Part shown: piece by piece, positions 42,827 through 56,040 of the stretch | How positions within the stretch are numbered: the stretch's first letter is position 1 | Layout: every line of letters begins with the position of its first letter | NCBI GenBank assembly: GCA_025267735.1 | Contig: CM046311.1 | Coordinates: 26,015,329 to 26,079,328 of the forward strand | From: Mactra quadrangularis | Lineage: Eukaryota > Mollusca > Bivalvia > Venerida > Mactridae | Reading direction: 5' to 3' | DNA length: 64,000 bases | Notes under the pieces: model-generated | The model's input: only the letters and a program-made list of their open reading frames with translations | What the model was told of the DNA's origin: nothing | Databases searched by the model: none | Translations under genes and position numbers: made by a program

Positions 42827-45800
42827 CAGCATTATCACCAACTGCTGTAGAAGTGCAAGTAGTATCCGACTACAACCATGACTATAATAGTCCCTGCCAC
42901 TTTTAGAGCAAAAATTGTTCCCCTTTCAGTGCATGGTAAGCTGGAAGCTCACACAGCTCTTTTTAACCTCTATCCCCTGCACTACCCCCCCCACAGAGAG
43001 ATTAGGTGTAGATTACCAATGTCTGGTGCATAACAAATGAAAGACTGAGCTTTTAGATAAAATATTATAACTAAAAGTCCAAATTAAAAAAACAATAAAT
43101 TTAATAAATCCCGCAACACAAACACACAAAAAATACTGAAACCTTGAGGTAACTAATAAATCACAGTAGAGACTAAATCCACATAAAAATATAAAATAAT
43201 TACAGAATGTTACATTGACTCATTGTTTATCTACAGGTGGAGAGAGAAACAAACATAAAGAAATAACAATGAGAGTAAAATAATGACATAAAACAATGGA
43301 TAAATTGTTCCATGATTTATCTGTAATTGTGTTTTACAGACAATGAGGGTTACCAAGGTATATTATCATTAATGTGTTACAGACTGGGACCTGGTACCAG
43401 AATATATACAGTGCCTTCCAAATGTCTTTGGAAATCATTATTCATATTAACCAATGAAAAATGGAAACTAAGAAACATTTTATAATACCTTAGATTCACA
43501 CTGTCCCCGGGTGTACTGTGAGTCACAGAGTCCCCGTACATCCCCGGTTTGGACACTGGGGCAAACCAGGACTTCAACTATAGCAATGTGGAAAAGAACT
43601 GCATTTTATCAGGATTAACAGTGTTAAATCAGCAATCACCAGAGAATGGCCTCAGTGGTGTTTAACATTTCAATACAACTATGATTCACCACTGGGAGCA
43701 AAGTAACTAATGCTAACTGACATAGCCTGTGTCCAAGGAAGAAATACAATGACTCCTGGTTTGGCCATCTAATTTTCTCCACAAATGTTCCTGGTTCATA
43801 CAGGTCCAGCAGCTACAAATATGGGGACACGTGTACCAGGACATACACTGAGACAGTGTGAAGTAAGCATTAACAAAATTCAACAATCAACATTAGTTTA
43901 TTAACATAACTTTTTATTCAAATTATGTTACATGTACAAACTTCACTTATAGTAAAATTACTTGGATGCCTGATTAGTTTTTCCAAAACTTTCATTTGTC
44001 CAATTAAGAACATTTGGAGGTCAGGGTATATAAAGAGGAACTCTCTAATACATTGTACTAATACAAACTGCATTACAACAAACAGATGACATAAAACACT
44101 CATAATAATTAACTAACCACCTACTACAATAAATGTAAAACATAAAACCAAATTTCTCTACATAGCCACAGGTACATTACTGTTTATTAATTAAGGAGGA
44201 AACAGAATTGTTACAAGTATTTTCATATATTTCCATTATCAACACAAATCATGTCCAGGAATTAGTTAGGACAAAAAATGCTATAATGTCTAAAGGGCCA
44301 CTTTTCTACATTTTTACTTATTATGAGCTATTACAAGGGGAAAAGGGATAAGACCAAATTCCTACATCATGTTCCCATTTTACTGGATTATCTAGGAGAG
44401 AGGGGCAGTCTAAAAGAGAAGAAAATCATCACATCAAATCTAATGTAGCATTCACAGACCATGGAATGTTAAAAACTGTTCTGTAAATATAGCAGACTAT
44501 AAGCAACAACATTTATTCAAGAAAGTATTTTTTTATGTTTTCTGTTAAGTTTTCAATTGAAATTGTCAAAGAAACTAAGAAAAGATATCATTTAAAATTT
44601 ATCATTAGTTAGCAAAATAAAATAAATTATCACTTGAATTTTCTTTCGCAAAAAAACAAAAATCCAACATTCTGCACCCATGAATACAACAAGTGAAAAG
44701 GTACATAATTATAACTAAAAAACTGATTTTTTTTAAAATCCAAACACAATGTATCAATGGTTCCATATATACAAGTACCAACAAGAACAAAAATACACAA
44801 ACATTTTATAGTTGAGCTAATTAGCTAACCACCTGTTGAAATTCCAATTAATTAACAACATTAAAACAACATAACATAAATGTAACACTGGAAAAAATTC
44901 ATTCTTAGAAGTCTCTACATGTATCCTTTATAGCAAAGTATGCATGATCTATTTAGTTAGCCCCAGAGGCTAGAAAAAATGTTGCTATCAAAGCAGCCAC
45001 AAGTTGTATTGTATCCATAAGAAAATGAAAGCTAAGGTTGAAAGCCAAACTAACCCAGCTGTCACCAAATTATATTACATTCCAGTGAATATGAGTCCAA
45101 ATATTTCAATAATCCAGAAATTCTAACACAACCACCATAAACAACATGTATTTCAATAATCCAATTATATGTAAGTAATAAATAAAGAAACAGCTGGTAT
45201 AAAGTGATAAATCATTCTCTCAGCACATGATGTTTAAATATACATATTTGTCATATCTTTACCTTTTAAATACAAGTATAATATAACTGAACCATCTTAA
45301 CAAATCTGCTATAATGTCCTTACTTCAGCTACCTTACAATCAGTCAGGGGCATAGCTTGAAGCTTTTAAAAGTTTAGCACAGTCACATTTTTAAAAGCAT
45401 GGGATAATAGTCCTCTGTCAGAGAATGTTTAAAACCTGAATTTTGAAAACCTATGCTGAAAATGTGAGTTTCTACAATATTCTGTAACCAGTAATTCTAA
45501 CACAAAATAAAACAAGAAATTTAACATTTTACATACTGTATAACTAAAGTTACAAATTATAAGATTTTTGCCACCCTTAACACATTTAAAGTAAAACATT
45601 TTATCAACTTTTTGGGGCTTTTCATTTGTCTATCTTACCCACATGAACACTATAGTATACTAAAGCACTCCACTATTTGCAGCAGTTAAGTGTTGGCTAT
45701 ACTAATGATATGATTAATGTAGAAATTTTTGTTTGACAATCTAAATACTCAACATATTTTCTATATCTTTTATATTAAAATACTTTATTCAACACAATCT

Positions 45801-48800
45801 GACACCTTGTCATATATATTTTAAGATTTAATTGTATAAAAACTAATATATCTGGTCCACATTGTTAACAATTTACATCCAAATATCATGAAGAAAAAAC
45901 AGCCTGACATTATTAGTGTTATTACAGTATAACCTGGGAAAACTAACCACAGAGTAATTCTGAATCCTCAGAAAACAGAAATGTTTCATTACTTGAACAT
46001 CTGAATGTACAATAAACTTGAAAGATTTGGAAATCTGTGAAATCCAAACAATATGTTTGTAGGAGCAGAGGTAACAGTGGTACTGGACACATCCTAAGGG
46101 ATCTAGAGACCCCAGGTTCCAACATCACTACTGGGGCACTGCTAATTTTCTTGAACAAGAATTTAACCTGCAATTACTTCACTCTACCTTGGTGTAATAA
46201 GTAACCTGCGAGGATGGTTTTAATTCAGTTGAACCAATATGTGACGGCTGCAGTATACAATGTGAAAAACTCTCCAGGAACAATTTGATGGATCATACAC
46301 CAGAGCCCTCAGATGACCAGAGGTAGAGTCTGTAAATGTGCATTGACTATAAAATGTCATTACTTTACTTTTTTCTGTTTGGTCAAAAGTATTATCAAAG
46401 GTAGTTTTAAGGACTGAATCAGAATTACCACTTGAACTCACATGAGAGACATTTCTCAGAGATTTACCATAAAACAAGCAGACTGCAAGCATTTAACATT
46501 GACACACACACACACTTCACATGTGATATTTCTGCAAGAAACAATTCCTATCATTTTAAATATTGATTTATTCAGTAGCTTGACATAGTGAAATATTCTA
46601 TTATATTTAGATTATGTACAAGAAACCTAAATGAAACAATCAACAGTTAATCATGATTTAAAATGAAACGAACATGCAAGGTCATTCATAAAATAGGTTT
46701 TATGATGTAAACTAAATTGAGACAGAGGGTTCCATGCAGTAAAATATTATGCTAACACTGTGGTAACCAAGAGTCAATACAATTTACATTTTAAAAATAA
46801 TACAAAACTGAAATTTAATATTCATGTCCAAATATCCATTCAGAAAAAGCACCAACTCTATGTTACTGCACAATTTGCATAAATAACACATTTTTAAATG
46901 TTACATCAATATATATATTTACAAAACCATCACCCCAAAAGAATTAACTTTTATTCCAATACTTAAAACATCATTTCAATTCCTCAAGAATAACTTAAAA
47001 TATCACAAATATAAAATAAATATTTAAATCCAACTAAATAAACAACACTATAAAATGTTCTAAGTATCAAATCAGAGTCAATCACTGTTTCAGAATAAAG
47101 CATAAAAACAGAATATAACAACATAGAGAAATTTATCCTCAGTATACACCACTATCATACTATCTCCTAAATAAAACACAGGGTCAAACACTCTCCACAT
47201 TCAACATTCAAACCTTTTTATAAACAATTGTCAATCACAACCAGTCTCCTTACCCTTCTTTCAGTCACAATGACTGTGTATATAAAGACCATAAACAAGA
47301 GATATATTAGACTATGAAGAAAGATATTTGACTATGTATAGAGAGAGAGAGAGACATTTATCTTAAGTATGGATGACTTTAAACTGTAAGATACACATGA
47401 CTGATATCTCAAATAGTGATACCTCAAACATTCAACTATTAACTTTACAGTACAGACATACTATCTGAGCTCTTAACTTGGTACAAACATATCTTATAAT
47501 CTTGAAAATTTTCTTGTTAAACCTTACCCACTTCAGTCTCCAAAAACCCCTCAATACTATCACTGTATATTTTAAGGCATCATGTGTTTGAACCATCAGG
47601 TGTTAAACTTGTACCATATTCAAGGATTTTGAAATCGTATTTTTCAGTCATCATTTTTTTCAGCTGATTATTGCATTCATATGTTTGTCTAAATATTATG
47701 AATCAGATGCTTGTTATGATCTAGGATTTTGATAATAATTTGCTGCACAGAATTTTAAGTGACATATAAGATAGATCAAACATAGTTTTCTAAACTTATG
47801 ATTTACTTTCAAGTAACTTACTTCTTGGCAAAGTACAAGGTTTTTCTCTGAAGCACTGACCTATAGCCTACTGTTAATCATTCATACCTTATTTTCAACA
47901 ATTTTCAATAACATATGGATGGCTTTTCACTGACCAAGCAAGTTATATTACAAGTTGGCTTGAAAGTAAGATAGACTATGTAAATTTTTGAACACCAATT
48001 AAAAATTGTTTAAAGTATTTAAAGATTATACATAAATTACATTGACAAAATGAATGTAATCACTTTGATATTGATAATAGTGTAGAATTTAAATAAGTTA
48101 TTACACTGTTATCATTCCTGAGAGAATGACAATATTTTATAGAAACCACAGATGACAACATTAACATTCCTCCATCTTTCCTCTACAGTAGATTTGATGG
48201 ATTTTATTCACCAGTCCAGATGAACTGTTACAACATATGCAGTGATGTCAGACTGTGTCATACTGATTATCTAGATATGGATCCACATTTGACAAATAAT
48301 TTGGAACCTGTGCAATAATGCATGTAAGAAAAGACAATCATCAGCTTAAATGTTTCTCCAGCACTAGCCCAGTTTATCATGTATACAGTTAAGAGTCCAA
48401 CTTGTTCCAATATAGGAAACAACTTATTTTAAGTTTAATTATAAAACCCACATCAATTCTAACTGAGTCATGGCTTTCGAATAAGTGGGCTAATGGGTCG
48501 ATTCATTTTGACTGACAGACATTGGAAATGACAGCCTAAAATCAGGTACACTATGATGATGTCACAGACAGACAAAGGACCTTATGAGTGGATAAGTAAA
48601 GTTTAGCTGACACAAAATTCAATAAATGATCATCAGAGAGTACCATAGGGGCGTACAAAACATCTGATTTTTATTGAGACTGGCTGTAAGAGTTAAGTTA
48701 TTTCAAACTTATTTATTTCATGCACAGGTTTATATATTGTTGTAAAAATTCAAATGATGCATCAAGTCCAGTCAATTTATTTGTAATTGCCCTCAATACA

Positions 48801-49252
48801 TACAAAAACCATTATATACAACTAGACCCAAATTGTAAAGTATTTGTAATCACATACAAAATGTATTTGCACCACAATTTACAACCTGGCCCAATTTTAG
48901 TACAGTTCTTTAATTATACATAACTACAACATAAAAGACTGAATGACATCATTAACATCATTATAATATTTTATTTTATATATTAAAATTGAATATCATA
49001 CTTTACATACATGCCAGTGACATTTGTACAACACCATATTAAACTGCATCAGTAATAGATCTATATGACACTATAAAACACCAAGTTTGATATAAAATCT
49101 AAAGTTGTGATACTTAACAAAACTTCCATGAAAACATTATGACATTATGTTATGCATCAAGATTTTCAAACAAGATTTTAATTCAATATATAAATGATAA
49201 ACAGAGAACAGCAAAATCTCTATGTTTCACTGAGGACTCATAATTAAATAAA
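42827..49252. other. No gene recognised
   Basis: 6.4 kb of AT-rich DNA. Contents noted: a Tc1-like end TACAGTGCCTTCCAAATGTC at 43407; possible inverted ends TTCACACTGTC at about 43496 and 43862; a worn B-box-like word near 46110; a (GA)n run near 47341; two short exon-like frames (44945-45060 minus, 48189-48320 plus) discussed as findings. No TBC exon of EVI5 was found. Confidence 0.4.
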
Positions 49253-49400
49253 CAGTTACTCTTCAAAAGTCCTTGGACACATTTACCTACATGTAGTATG
49301 AAACATGAAGAAACAAAGAGTTATCTGAGCAAATTATATATCAGCATTAATTAGGTTACCAGAATATGGTTCAAACTATGTTACAAACACAATTAAGCTT
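49253..49400. mobile_element. Tc1-like MITE fragment
   Basis: CAGTTACTCTTCAAAAGTCC at 49253 resembles the CAGTGCCCTCCAAAAGTTCT end of the Tc1-like family here. The following GAAACAAAGAG..ATCT and ATGGTTCAAACTATGT words recur in the same order after 54061. No right end was found. Confidence 0.5.
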
Positions 49401-50950
49401 TTAAAATTATAGTAAAATTATTACTAGGACAAGTCAATAAATAACCAGCCTATGACATAAAGTCAGAGACCTGGTATACTTAGATAGGCGAAGTAATAGC
49501 ACAAGCATAAGGTATTTCACATGGTACCATTTCAACAATCTTGCATAATTGTTTAGGGATGGTTCCAAAATTCAAAATATTATGAACCAGAAAATAAAGC
49601 CTAGAACCGTCAGTGGATAAGGCCAGGATCTCCAAGGCCAAAGAAGATTAAGACTCAACCATCTGGTGTCATGGCGGCAGTTGAGGAGTGGTTCCATGGA
49701 AAGATCCTGACTTCTTCATTTCTGGACTGTTGGCACTTGAACACCATTGGCCCAATTGCATAGCCCTAGAGGAAAATTACATTGAAAAGTAAGAGGTAGA
49801 TCTCGAAATAGGTTAGGCTGGCCATCTATAGAATGGCCCTCGTAGCAGTAAGCATTATCAATTTTCCTTAATATTTTATTTGTTCAAGAATTTTTGGATG
49901 GCACTGATACATCTGAAACTCAAGTCTATAATTCAAATAGTAAACAAACAGAATGTTCAATATAAAATAAAACAACAATGAAGGCACACAGCTACACACT
50001 TATAATGCTCAATGTAATAAAAACCCTTTTTACACCAAGTAAATAAAAAGTTAATTTAAAGTATTTTATGTTCACACCCTGTTGAATAACAATATAGCAG
50101 GTACACTTAAAAAATCAGTAAGCAAATAACATTTATTAATTAATTCTGGCTGTCTACATAGTGGGTCAGTAAATACCTTAGAAATATATAAAATGGGATA
50201 TATTGTAATAGATGTTATTTTATAATAAAATCCCCTTTGACATAACTGAGCTGGTAATATTGAAATGAATACTTAATAAATCAAATAAACACATATTACA
50301 TCAAATACCAATACCATCACTCTCTGAAAAATAAAGAAGGAGCTTTGGAAAATTATAAAGAGATATGTTATTACCAGGTATATTAGAGAACTATGGCCCA
50401 GTAAAGAGACAGCCATTGTATGTAAGAAAGAGCTCACCCCTACTCCAACCTTATGAATTTAAGTATAACATCAAATAACAAAATACAGAATTTCATTTAT
50501 TAAATCAAAATCCAATAAGTATCAGCAAATATTTATATAATATCATCAATCAAGATTTAAACTGATGAAATATCTAAAACCAGCTTTCACATTTTTCGAT
50601 AGCATCAACTATATTCAGCAAAAAATTCAGCATCACTTGCAATTTATATTTCTCTATTCTATATGGATGTATAAAATGACAGAGAAAGACACTTCAGTCA
50701 ATAAATAAAATAAATCAAACAGTAACAATCTTTTCTGTTCAACCATACAGTTGATTTTGTCATATCTAATAATTACATAGACATCTTGTTACACTGTGAG
50801 CAATGCCTGAATAAAACATTCTATTCTATGAATATTCAACTTTACAATATACATGTTAACAACAATGCCATAACATGGTGCCAGCAACCTTGGCAATTTG
50901 ATTATAAAAGTCATGAAAATGACAACCTTAATGAAAACAAAGACAATAAT
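49401..50950. other. No gene recognised
   Basis: AT-rich DNA with one GC-richer patch at 49600-49775. There a plus-strand frame reads VMAAVEEWFHGKILTSSFLD; it could be a transposase remnant but is too short to call. Confidence 0.35.
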
Positions 50951-51115
50951 AGCTGAATGGTGTAATGGATGGGTTTATTAAAGCAGGTGTGACTGCATGG
51001 ATGTTTGACTTAAGTAATCAATGGATTGGTTTGAATCATATCAAAAACTTGCCTCTAGGTATCCTTGAACAAGAAACTCAATCCTTACAGCTTAGTACAG
51101 TGGGGGGGGGGGCGA
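50951..51115 (+). mobile_element. tRNA-derived SINE
   Basis: TAGCTGAATGGTGTAATGG (A-box region) and TGGTTTGAATCATATC (B-box region) are followed by TATCCTTGAACAAGAAACTC, a worn form of the TCCTTGGGCAAGACACTT motif shared by many animal SINEs. A run of 10 G lies at about 51103-51112. The 73-codon frame over it is spurious. Confidence 0.6.
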
Positions 51116-51600
51116 ACTTAATAGTGATTTATCTAAATTATAATAGAATGTTACACAATAGAGCTAAAATAAATTTGCATAATTAAATAATTCTAAAGAG
51201 GTCTAGTTGTTGCTTCATATTGAATAATGAGCAGACTACTAAAATACAAAAGAATTTAATCAACTGCAGCTACCAGATATCAATTCCTTAGGTCACCAAC
51301 AAAAACAACAGACCAATAAATAATGTCCTAACAACAAAATTAACAAATAAATCAGTTAATTACAACAGTAACAAAGAAAAGGGCAATTATTTATTTATAC
51401 AAACAAAGCCATGAGTAACAATACCTCAGACCAACATCAACAAAAACACCATTATCATTTAATTGGTGTTGTACATCACTATAAGTATGAAACTTTACAA
51501 AAACCCTGCCATGTAACAACATTCAACTTGTCAGAATATTGTAAACAGGATAACACTACATGAATGAAAAAAAAAGAAAACATATGGAATATAAGTCCAT
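51116..51600. other. No gene recognised
   Basis: AT-rich spacer leading into the 50-bp minisatellite; nothing identified. Confidence 0.4.
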
Positions 51601-54071
51601 TTGACAAGTCTTGGTTACTCCTAGTACAAGTGTACAGTGCCCTCCAAAAGTTGACAAGTCTTGGTTACTCCTAGTACAAGTGTACAGTGTCCTCCAAAAG
51701 TTGACAAGTCTTGGTTACTTCTAGTACAAGTGTACAGTGTCCTCCAAAAGTTGACAAGTCTTGGTTACTCCTAGTACAAGTGTACAGTGCCCTCCAAAAG
51801 TTGACAAGTCTTAGTTACTTCTAGTACAAGTGTACAGTGTCCTCCAAAAGTTGACAAGTCTTAGTTACTTCTAGTACAAGTGTACAGTGTCCTCCAAAAG
51901 TTGACAAGTCTTGGTTACTTCTAGTACAAGTGTACAGTGTCCTCCAAAAGTTGACAAGTCTTGGTTACTTCTAGTACAAGTGTACAGTGTCCTCCAAAAG
52001 TTGACAAGTCTTGGTTACTTCTAGTACAAGTGTACAGTGTCCTCCAAAAGTTGACAAGTCTTGGTTACTTCTAGTACAAGTGTACAGTGTCCTCCAAAAG
52101 TTGACAAGTCTTAGTTACTCCTAGTACAAGTGTACAGTGCCCTCCAAAAGTTGACAAGTCTTGGTTACTCCTAGTACAAGTGTACAGTGCCCTCCAAAAG
52201 TTGACAAGTCTTGGTTACTCCTAGTACAAGTGTACAGTGTCCTCCAAAAGTTGACAAGTCTTAGTTACTCCTAGTACAAGTGTACAGTGCCCTCCAAAAG
52301 TTGACAAGTCTTAGTTACTCCTAGTACAAGTGTACAGTGTCCTCCAAAAGTTGACAAGTCTTAGTTACTCCTAGTACAAGTGTACAGTGTCCTCCAAAAG
52401 TTGACAAGTCTTGGTTACTTCTAGTACAAGTGTACAGTGCCCTCCAAAAGTTGACAAGTCTTGGTTACTTCTAGTACAAGTGTACAGTGTCCTCCAAAAG
52501 TTGACAAGTCTTGGTTACTTCTAGTACAAGTGTACAGTGCCCTCCAAAAGTTGACAAGTCTTGGTTACTCCTAGTACAAGTGTACAGTGTCCTCCAAAAG
52601 TTGACAAGTCTTGGTTACTTCTAGTACAAGTGTACAGTGTCCTCCAAAAGTTGACAAGTCTTGGTTACTCCTAGTACAAGTGTACAGTGTCCTCCAAAAG
52701 TTGACAAGTCTTAGTTACTCCTAGTACAAGTGTACAGTGCCCTCCAAAAGTTGACAAGTCTTGGTTACTTCTAGTACAAGTGTACAGTGTCCTCCAAAAG
52801 TTGACAAGTCTTGGTTACTCCTAGTACAAGTGTACAGTGTCCTCCAAAAGTTGACAAGTCTTGGTTACTTCTAGTACAAGTGTACAGTGTCCTCCAAAAG
52901 TTGACAAGTCTTGGTTACTCCTAGTACAAGTGTACAGTGTCCTCCAAAAGTTGACAAGTCTTGGTTACTCCTAGTACAAGTGTACAGTGTCCTCCAAAAG
53001 TTGACAAGTCTTTGTTACTTCTAGTACAAGTGTACAGTGCCCTCCAAAAGTTGACAAGTCTTGGTTACTTCTAGTACAAGTGTACAGTGTCCTCCAAAAG
53101 TTGACAAGTCTTGGTTACTTCTAGTACAAGTGTACAGTGTCCTAGTACAAGTGTACAGTGTCCTCCAAAAGTTGACAAGTCTTGGTTACTTCTAGTACAA
53201 GTGTACAGTGTCCTCCAAAAGTTGACAAGTCTTGGTTACTTCTAGTACAAGTGTACAGTGTCCTCCAAAAGTTGACAAGTCTTGGTTACTTCTAGTACAA
53301 GTGTACAGTGTCCTCCAAAAGTTGACAAGTCTTGGTTACTCCTAGTACAAGTGTACAGTGTCCTCCAAAAGTTGACAAGTCTTGGTTACTCCTAGTACAA
53401 GTGTACAGTGTCCTCCAAAAGTTGACAAGTCTTGGTTACTTCTAGTACAAGTGTACAGTGCCCTCCAAAAGTTGACAAGTCTTGGTTACTTCTAGTACAA
53501 GTGTACAGTGTCCTCCAAAAGTTGACAAGTCTTGGTTACTTCTAGTACAAGTGTACAGTGCCCTCCAAAAGTTGACAAGTCTTGGTTACTTCTAGTACAA
53601 GTGTACAGTGTCCTCCAAAAGTTGACAAGTCTTGGTTACTTCTAGTACAAGTGTACAGTGTCCTCCAAAAGTTGACAAGTCTTGGTTACTTCTAGTACAA
53701 GTGTACAGTGTCCTCCAAAAGTTGACAAGTCTTGGTTACTTCTAGTACAAGTGTACAGTGTCCTCCAAAAGTTGACAAGTCTTAGTTACTCCTAGTACAA
53801 GTGTACAGTGTCCTCCAAAAGTTGACAAGTCTTGGTTACTTCTAGTACAAGTGTACAGTGTCCTCCAAAAGTTGACAAGTCTTAGTTACTCCTAGTACAA
53901 GTGTACAGTGTCCTCCAAAAGTTGACAAGTCTTGGTTACTCCTAGTACAAGTGTACAGTGCCCTCCAAAAGTTGACAAGTCTTGGTTACTCCTAGTACAA
54001 GTGTACAGTGTCCTCCAAAAGTTGACAAGTCTTGGTTACTTCTAGTACAAGTGTACAGTATCCTCCAAAAG
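51601..54071. repeat. 50-bp minisatellite, 49 copies plus a 21-bp partial
   Basis: The unit starts TTGACAAGTCTTGGTTACTC, continues CTAGTACAAGTGTACAGTGC and ends CCTCCAAAAG. The length is exactly 49 x 50 + 21 bp; the extra 21 bp is a partial unit inserted near 53143. Copies vary at three main sites (TTGG/TTAG, ACTCC/ACTTC, GTGCC/GTGTC). The last copy runs straight into TTCTTAGAC, the normal continuation of a Tc1-like terminal repeat. Confidence 0.97.
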
Positions 54072-54190
54072 TTCTTAGACAAAATTCTGTGTTTAGAAAA
54101 ACTGATCACATTTATCAATAAAAAAGAAACAAAGAATCATCCAAGAAAATTCCAAATTCAGCATTATATGGTTCGAACTATGTGATATAA
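54072..54190. mobile_element. Tc1-like MITE body abutting the minisatellite
   Basis: CCTCCAAAAGTTCTTAGACA begins the element, followed by AAAAACTGATCA (also at 61580 and, as AAAACTGGTCA, at 62831) and ATGGTTCGAACTATGT (also at 49366). The right end was not found. Confidence 0.6.
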
Positions 54191-56040
54191 ATAAGCCTAA
54201 AAATATCAGTAAAATTACATGTCATATGCATAATCTGTTTTTCAAAAATATTCATTTCTAAAAAGCTTTTTAAGTACACTGTATATAAACAACAAAGCTG
54301 GAAGGTATTCATTAACAACCTATAAAAACCTACAGTAACATTAACAATTTGTTAACAATTTTTATCAATTATTCACCAATGAGTTTTTTCTTCAGAAATG
54401 TTTTTGCTGGATATGTGAAACATTGGGTACAAAAACTGGTGTAACTTCCTTTAACAAGTTATAATGGACACTTTCTGTTGATAATTTTACGGATAATTTT
54501 ACAAGTATAAGGCAGGTCAAATGTTGTCAAAAATGTAAAATTTGACAAATGGTACAATACTAAGCATAATTGAACTTGGCTTTAACCAACATACAGCATC
54601 TCCATAGGTAAGTGAAAGAATGGTCCAACTACAAATTTATGATGAAGGATGTAGAAAGTTTTGTGCTATTTTTTATCAATAAAATATTGAAAACAAGAAG
54701 CTTAAAGGGATTTCTGCCTTCCTGGAATGGACAGTGGTAAAATAATTGTCACAGAGAGCAAATTATTATCAATTCAACAACAATCATGATCTAGTCTAGC
54801 TATTATTTCAGATGTAAGGTAATTTTCAAATTAATTTAATACATAAATCAGGAAATAAATCAGTTTGAAGAATCTAAAATATCCATAAATCACTGTAACC
54901 TTTCATCACAAAGTTTACAACATCAAAGGTATTGACCATCAAAAGGCTGAGATTTCAAACAGATATGTTATTAACCAAAGACAATAAATAAAAGTTCAAT
55001 CAGGACAAACCTAATTGAAAACCTCACATTGAAAAAATGTTACTTTTTTCTGTAATACATTGATATATTTAACTCGGCAAGATTCCAATGGTTCAACTTC
55101 ATGGAGGGGCAACAAATATTTAAATGCTTTAGAAAAAAACCAAGCAACACACAATATTAGTCCAGTGTTCTATTTTGAACCAAATAATTATTAGGACATT
55201 CAAGGATTAAGCTATAATATGAAAAGATAAATTGACCATTGTATGTAGATTTTTAGATAACAAATTTAAACTAGATCTACTTTTTTAATTGAGATTGTCA
55301 TAACCAAAACCATAGAAACTGATGATTATACCAACATTGTAAAGTTAAAATTACAAATTATGGTAACTATAAGGAGGCTAACTCACATAACCTAACTTTC
55401 CTGGACCTTTGTCTATAACCAGTAGAAACCTAACACTTCAACAACACTGACAATTTCTCAATATACTTTATTAATGTAGGAAAGTGAACATTAATGTTAA
55501 TATTTCATGGAAGGGTGTGTTAGCAGCATGGGTGAGGCTGGAACTAAAACTGTCTTGACACTAGATTTAAAATCCTATATGGAGCCATGAGTACTGGGCC
55601 ATGAATCAAGGTTATGTTACAATAAGACTTATTACTATAGCAACACAGTAAACAATTTTACAGTTGTCTTAAAGACTTCAAGGCTTAAGGACATTAGTCT
55701 CCAGCCTAAATTGTTAAAATATCGTTCAGGTCATTATAATAGGATACCTGAAGTCATTTCTTATGTTACAAAATATTGAATTTGTCAGAATAGGTCAAGT
55801 ACGGGATAAAGTCAACATAATTAACTCACTTAAAATGTTTTAATATTAAATACAGTCCAACCTGAACAAAGAACAGGCCAATGAAATTCTGAAGGTGTAC
55901 TCTGTCAACAGATGTTCTTTGTCCACAGGGCAGATTTGCTTGTCAACAACATTAAGTATGTATCGACAAAAATGCAGTTTACTGTATACATACACATGCC
56001 TGTACATATAAATAACATTAAGTAAAGTTTTTAGCAAGAC
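54191..56040. other. No gene recognised
   Basis: AT-rich DNA without arrays, inverted ends or a coding signal that I could identify. Confidence 0.4.

Noticed and set aside
43407..43862. A single MITE from the Tc1-like end at 43407 to the TTCACACTGTC inverted end at 43862
   Set aside because: The two ends belong to different motifs and no matching target duplication was found.
45943..46492. Two minus-strand frames of 76 and 90 codons
   Set aside because: They overlap worn repeat-like sequence with a B-box-like word, and they have no homology or splice support.
49600..49775. GC-richer patch with a frame containing AVEEWFHGK
   Set aside because: It could be a transposase remnant but is about 40 codons, lacks a DDE motif and cannot be assigned.
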